Shown: positions 7,133 through 9,647 of the stretch, in pieces
How the letters are laid out: each line of letters begins with the position of its first letter
Position numbering within the stretch: the first letter of the stretch is position 1
Origin: Candidatus Omnitrophota bacterium
GTDB taxonomy: Bacteria; Omnitrophota; Gorgyraeia; Gygaellales; Profunditerraquicolaceae
Length of the DNA: 9,647 bases
NCBI GenBank assembly: GCA_028719265.1
Contig: JAQUKF010000042.1
Location: 1-9,647, forward strand
Direction of reading: 5' to 3'
Translations under genes and position numbers: made by a program
Notes under the pieces: model-generated
Seen by the model: only the letters and a program-made list of their open reading frames with translations
What the model was told of the DNA's origin: nothing
Databases searched by the model: none

Positions 7133-8200
7133 CTAATTTAAAATAACCAAATGATCGCGATGAATGACTTCCCTGGGGTGACGGTTCCCCTTCACTTTAT
7201 CCAGATCCATTCTGGAAACTCCCGCTTTCCCGCGGCCAATCTCCAAACCCCGTTTATCATAGACCCCTACCACATCCCCGGAGGAAAAATTCCCTTCACA
7301 AGAAACAACGCCAACCGCAAGCAGGCTTTTCTTCTCGCAAAGCGCGTTTTTCGCGCCTTCATCAACCACTATCCTGCCTTTAATCCTGGTCCCAAAGGCC
7401 ATCCAACGCTGCTTTTCATCAAGCATCTTCTCTTTAGGTAAGAATATGGTGCCCTGGCTAAAAGGATTTCCGGCAATTTTACTAATAATCCCTTTTGCCC
7501 GGCCGTTGGCAATTACACAAGGGATCCCTGAGTCAACCGCAATCGCGGCTGCGTCTATCTTGGTAACCATCCCCCCAACACAGGTCTTTCTGTTTGTCGG
7601 AGAAGCCAGGGATCTTACCTGGCTGGTTATCTTATCCACCAGGCGGATAACCTTCTTATCCTTATCAAGCAGCCCGTCCACATCGGAAAGGATTATCAAA
7701 AGGTCAGCCCCTACCAGTATGGAAACCAAAGCGGAAAGCTTGTCGTTATCCCCGAATTTGATCTCTTCTGTAGAAACTGTGTCATTCTCGTTTACCACCG
7801 GGACGCACTTGAGCTTAAGCAATGTGCCGAGCGTATTCTTGGCATTCAAATACCGGAGCCGACTGGAAAAATCATCCCAAGTTAAAAGCAGCTGGGCACA
7901 ATCCAGCCTGTGGGCCTTAAAAGCCTGTTTGTAAACATGCACCAACTCATGCTGTCCTACGGCGGCGGCAGCCTGCAGATAAGCAAGCTCCCGCGGGCGG
8001 CTGGAGAGCTTGAGGATCGACATTCCCAAAGCGATCGCCCCGGAAGATACGATTACCAACTCTTTGTCCTGTTTGACCAATTCGGATATCTGTCCGGCGA
8101 CGTTATTCACCATACCCATGTCAAGTCTCGATCTTGGTCCGGCAAAAAGGCTTGAACCTATCTTAATTACGATCCTTTTATATTTTTCTGGCGACTGCAT
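7133..8200 (-). CDS. proB: Glutamate 5-kinase with PUA domain
   Basis: ProB phosphorylates glutamate with ATP, the committed and usually proline-inhibited step of proline synthesis. The amino acid kinase domain spans about residues 8-255. KIGSS is at 13-17, VSSGAIALG at 51-59 and VNENDTV at 136-142. FGDND is at 149-153, LSDVDGLL at 171-178 and GGMVTK at 209-214. A C-terminal PUA domain (about 270-352) follows, as in E. coli ProB but not in the short kinases that lack it. The total of 355 residues is typical of the long form. The ATG at 8200 has AGGA (8208-8211) 7 nt upstream and lies within the end of obg, a 23-nt overlap, so translation is likely coupled to obg. The obg-proB-proA order is known in several bacterial lineages. 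Confidence 0.96.
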   Translation of the reverse strand: MQSPEKYKRIVIKIGSSLFAGPRSRLDMGMVNNVAGQISELVKQDKELVIVSSGAIALGMSILKLSSRPRELAYLQAAAAVGQHELVHVYKQAFKAHRLDCAQLLLTWDDFSSRLRYLNAKNTLGTLLKLKCVPVVNENDTVSTEEIKFGDNDKLSALVSILVGADLLIILSDVDGLLDKDKKVIRLVDKITSQVRSLASPTNRKTCVGGMVTKIDAAAIAVDSGIPCVIANGRAKGIISKIAGNPFSQGTIFLPKEKMLDEKQRWMAFGTRIKGRIVVDEGAKNALCEKKSLLAVGVVSCEGNFSSGDVVGVYDKRGLEIGRGKAGVSRMDLDKVKGNRHPREVIHRDHLVILN

Positions 8201-9131
8201 CGATCAATCCTTTTAAGGTATCCTTTTCCAGGGCTGAAATCGCATAAACCGGTTTCTTGACCAATTTTTTAAATCTCTCTAAGTTTTTATCCGCCCCGGC
8301 AATATCCATCTTGTTGGCGCAAATAACCTGGGGTTTCCTGCAAACATCCTTACTGTAATTCTTAAGCTCCGAATTGATCTTTTTATAATCATCTACAGGG
8401 TCTCTGCCTTCAAACCCAGCCATATCCACCACATGGATAAGAAGTTTGGTGCGCTCCAAATGCTTGAGAAATTTATCCCCCAGCCCCCGGCCGGCAGAAG
8501 CTCCTTCGATCAAACCGGGAAGGTCGGCTACGACAAAATGCTTATCTCCGGAATTAACCACCCCCAGGACCGGGCCAACCGTAGTGAACGGATAGGCCGC
8601 GATTTTCGGATGGGCGTTGGATATCGCCGAGACCAAAGTGGACTTTCCGGCGTTGGGAAACCCTACAACTCCGGCATCCGCAAGAAGTTTTAAATCCAAA
8701 ACAACCGTCCTATGCTCTCCCTGTTCCCCCGCGGTTGCTTCTTTCCGATGCCAGTTACCCAACCCGCCCGCTCCGCCCCTGGCAACGGTTACCTCCTGGC
8801 CGTCCTCTGCCAAATCGCGCAAGAGCGAGCCTGTTACGGCATCGCGGATCATAGTGCCTACCGGGACACGCACAAGTACATCCTCGGCATTAGCCCCATT
8901 CTTACGGTTACTGCCGCCGTGGCCTCCGTGGCGCCCTAAAAAATGCCGGTGATGCTGGAAATCCAAAAGAGTAAGCAGGTTGTGGTCCGCCCGGAAGATC
9001 ACATCGGCGCCCTTACCCCCATCGCCGCCGTCAGGTTTACCCTGACGCTGGTATTTATCGCGGTAAAGGCTTTTGCAGCCATTTCCGCCGTTTCCAGACC
9101 GGACATCTATTTTAACATTGTCAACGAACAC
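8178..9131 (-). CDS. obg: Obg family GTPase, short form without C-terminal domain
   Basis: Obg proteins are GTPases that act in late assembly of the 50S subunit. The start is the GTG at 9131, giving the standard opening FVDNVKIDV; upstream in-frame codons belong to the rplU region in another frame. The glycine-rich Obg fold covers about 1-145. The G domain shows G1 GFPNAGKST (157-165), the G2 threonines of FTT (182-184), G3 DLPG (203-206), G4 NKMD (273-276) and G5 SAL (299-301). The protein ends at 317, right after the G domain, with neither the OCT domain of B. subtilis Obg nor the acidic tail of E. coli ObgE. Between GN (125-126) and GE (135-136) there are 8 residues where B. subtilis Obg has 16, so a conserved loop is shortened in frame. 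The GTG overlaps the rplU stop by one base (TAGTG), and proB overlaps its end. Confidence 0.95.
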   Translation of the reverse strand: MFVDNVKIDVRSGNGGNGCKSLYRDKYQRQGKPDGGDGGKGADVIFRADHNLLTLLDFQHHRHFLGRHGGHGGSNRKNGANAEDVLVRVPVGTMIRDAVTGSLLRDLAEDGQEVTVARGGAGGLGNWHRKEATAGEQGEHRTVVLDLKLLADAGVVGFPNAGKSTLVSAISNAHPKIAAYPFTTVGPVLGVVNSGDKHFVVADLPGLIEGASAGRGLGDKFLKHLERTKLLIHVVDMAGFEGRDPVDDYKKINSELKNYSKDVCRKPQVICANKMDIAGADKNLERFKKLVKKPVYAISALEKDTLKGLIDAVARKI

Positions 9132-9448
9132 TACAATCCCAATTCTATAGATTTGATCTTGAGCCCGGTAAGCTGGTCCCGGTGGCCCTTTGACCAATGC
9201 CAATTTTTCCTGCGGCGGTACTTATAGGCCATGCTCTTTTCTCCCTTGAACTGACCCAATACGGAAGCCTCAACCTTGACTCCCTTGACATAGGGCTGGC
9301 CAACCTCTATCGTTTTATCGCTGCAGACCAAGAGGACTTTATCCAAGACAATATCCTTGCCTTTTTCAACCACCTGTTTGTTAACTTCGATAATATCGTT
9401 CTTTTTTACGCTGTACTGTCTTGCTCCAACCTCAACTATCGCATACAT
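9131..9448 (-). CDS. rplU: 50S ribosomal protein L21
   Basis: L21 is a small basic protein of the large ribosomal subunit that binds 23S rRNA. The 105-residue product has normal length. It opens with MYAIVEVGARQYSV, close to the family's conserved start. The basic KYRRRKNWHWSKGHR region at about 76-90 corresponds to the rRNA-contacting segment that normally reads KxRRRKxxRxxxGHRQ. The ATG at 9448 has an excellent Shine-Dalgarno, GGGAGGAG (9455-9462), 6 nt upstream. Its stop TAG shares a G with the GTG of obg. In most bacteria rpmA (L27) lies between these two genes; here there is no room for it. The gene is first after a strong promoter and a structured leader. Confidence 0.96.
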   Translation of the reverse strand: MYAIVEVGARQYSVKKNDIIEVNKQVVEKGKDIVLDKVLLVCSDKTIEVGQPYVKGVKVEASVLGQFKGEKSMAYKYRRRKNWHWSKGHRDQLTGLKIKSIELGL

Positions 9449-9463
9449 TTGCTACTCCTCCCT

Positions 9464-9540
9464 GCCTGACGGTAGCCAGGCCTACCTGATGATAATCAGG
9501 ACCGCCTGACGATAAGTCAAAGCTGTCCAATACCAGTCAA
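9464..9540 (-). repeat. 20-nt-periodic palindromes in the rplU leader
   Basis: On the plus strand the core [G/A]CCTGA[C/T]G[A/G]TA[A/G] begins at 9464, 9484 and 9504, an exact 20-nt spacing. A weak fourth unit shares AGTCAA at 9535-9540 with 9515-9520. Each unit can fold. 9464-9481 forms six pairs including one G-U on the mRNA strand. 9485-9500 is a perfect 6-bp stem, CCTGAT/ATCAGG, with a GATA loop. 9507-9519 is a 4-bp stem. The array ends 2 nt before the rplU Shine-Dalgarno. It could be a regulatory leader or a short tandem palindrome array. Confidence 0.6.
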
Positions 9541-9567
9541 CCTGCCCCAACATCGGCTGGGGACAGG
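9541..9567 (-). promoter_or_regulatory. GC-rich bulged hairpin in the rplU leader
   Basis: CCTG-CCCCA pairs with TGGGG-A-CAGG around an 8-nt loop, giving nine GC-rich base pairs with a single-base bulge. It would be the first and most stable structure of the rplU leader, beginning about 28 nt after the predicted transcription start. There is no T run after it, so it is not an intrinsic terminator as it stands. L21 leader RNAs are known in some bacteria, but I cannot match this one to a described motif. Confidence 0.5.
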
Positions 9568-9601
9568 CAGACTTTCTTGTTTAAGTTAAATTGAAATGAA
9601 T

Positions 9602-9630
9602 ATTATATATCCGCCGCAATGACGGGTCAA
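9602..9630 (-). promoter_or_regulatory. Sigma70-type promoter of the rplU-obg-proBA transcript
   Basis: On the minus strand the -35 element TTGACC (9625-9630; 5 of 6 to consensus) and the -10 element TATAAT (9602-9607; perfect) are separated by exactly 17 nt. Transcription would start near 9595, leaving a leader of about 146 nt before rplU. This is the best promoter in the window and fits a highly expressed ribosomal protein transcript. Confidence 0.8.
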
Positions 9631-9647
9631 GATATATCTAAGAATAT

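Noticed and set aside
6095..7141. A 348-codon open frame on the plus strand opposite proA
   Set aside because: It lies wholly antisense to an intact proA with all catalytic motifs, and its product has no recognisable domain. It is a frame shadow of proA codon bias.
9132..9203. An ATG start for obg at 9203
   Set aside because: It would add 24 residues without family similarity, read through the end of rplU in another frame. The GTG at 9131 gives the standard Obg N-terminus and a stop-start overlap.
9464..9540. A CRISPR array
   Set aside because: The 20-nt period has diverged palindromic units with no separate spacers, and no cas gene is present.

Overview
The window is a bacterial chromosomal segment in which every supported gene lies on the minus strand. 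Read in transcription order (right to left) it holds rplU (ribosomal protein L21), obg (ribosome-assembly GTPase), proB and proA (first two enzymes of proline synthesis), nadD (NAD synthesis), rpe (pentose phosphate epimerase), a phosphoglucomutase/phosphomannomutase, plsC (phospholipid acyltransferase), rpsA (ribosomal protein S1, six S1 domains) and the first 252 codons of tyrS. All ten are housekeeping genes with intact reading frames. I see no phage, transposon, CRISPR, toxin or defence genes, so the gene content does not suggest a new multi-gene system.

Layout: a near-consensus sigma70-type promoter (9602-9630) drives rplU through a leader of about 146 nt. The leader carries a bulged hairpin and a 20-nt-periodic series of short palindromes. 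rplU and obg overlap by one base, obg and proB by 23 nt, proA follows proB after 24 nt, and nadD starts on the proA stop. The first real gap is the AT-rich 145 nt before rpe, where a second, weaker promoter may lie. The mutase follows rpe after 39 nt and overlaps plsC by 17 nt. A 116-nt gap with hairpins and an A-rich leader precedes rpsA. A 55-nt gap with an 11-bp perfect hairpin separates rpsA from tyrS.

The genes serve general growth: ribosome parts and assembly (rplU, obg, rpsA), tRNA charging (tyrS), proline and NAD synthesis, sugar phosphate interconversion and phospholipid synthesis. Roughly balanced base composition, frequent TTG or GTG starts, tight gene overlaps and this mixed gene order would fit an uncultivated bacterium such as Omnitrophota. 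That placement is an impression from protein style, not a demonstrated assignment.

The most notable points are the absence of rpmA (L27) from its usual place between rplU and obg, a short Obg that lacks a C-terminal domain and about eight residues of a conserved loop, and related hairpin-rich leaders in front of both ribosomal protein genes.
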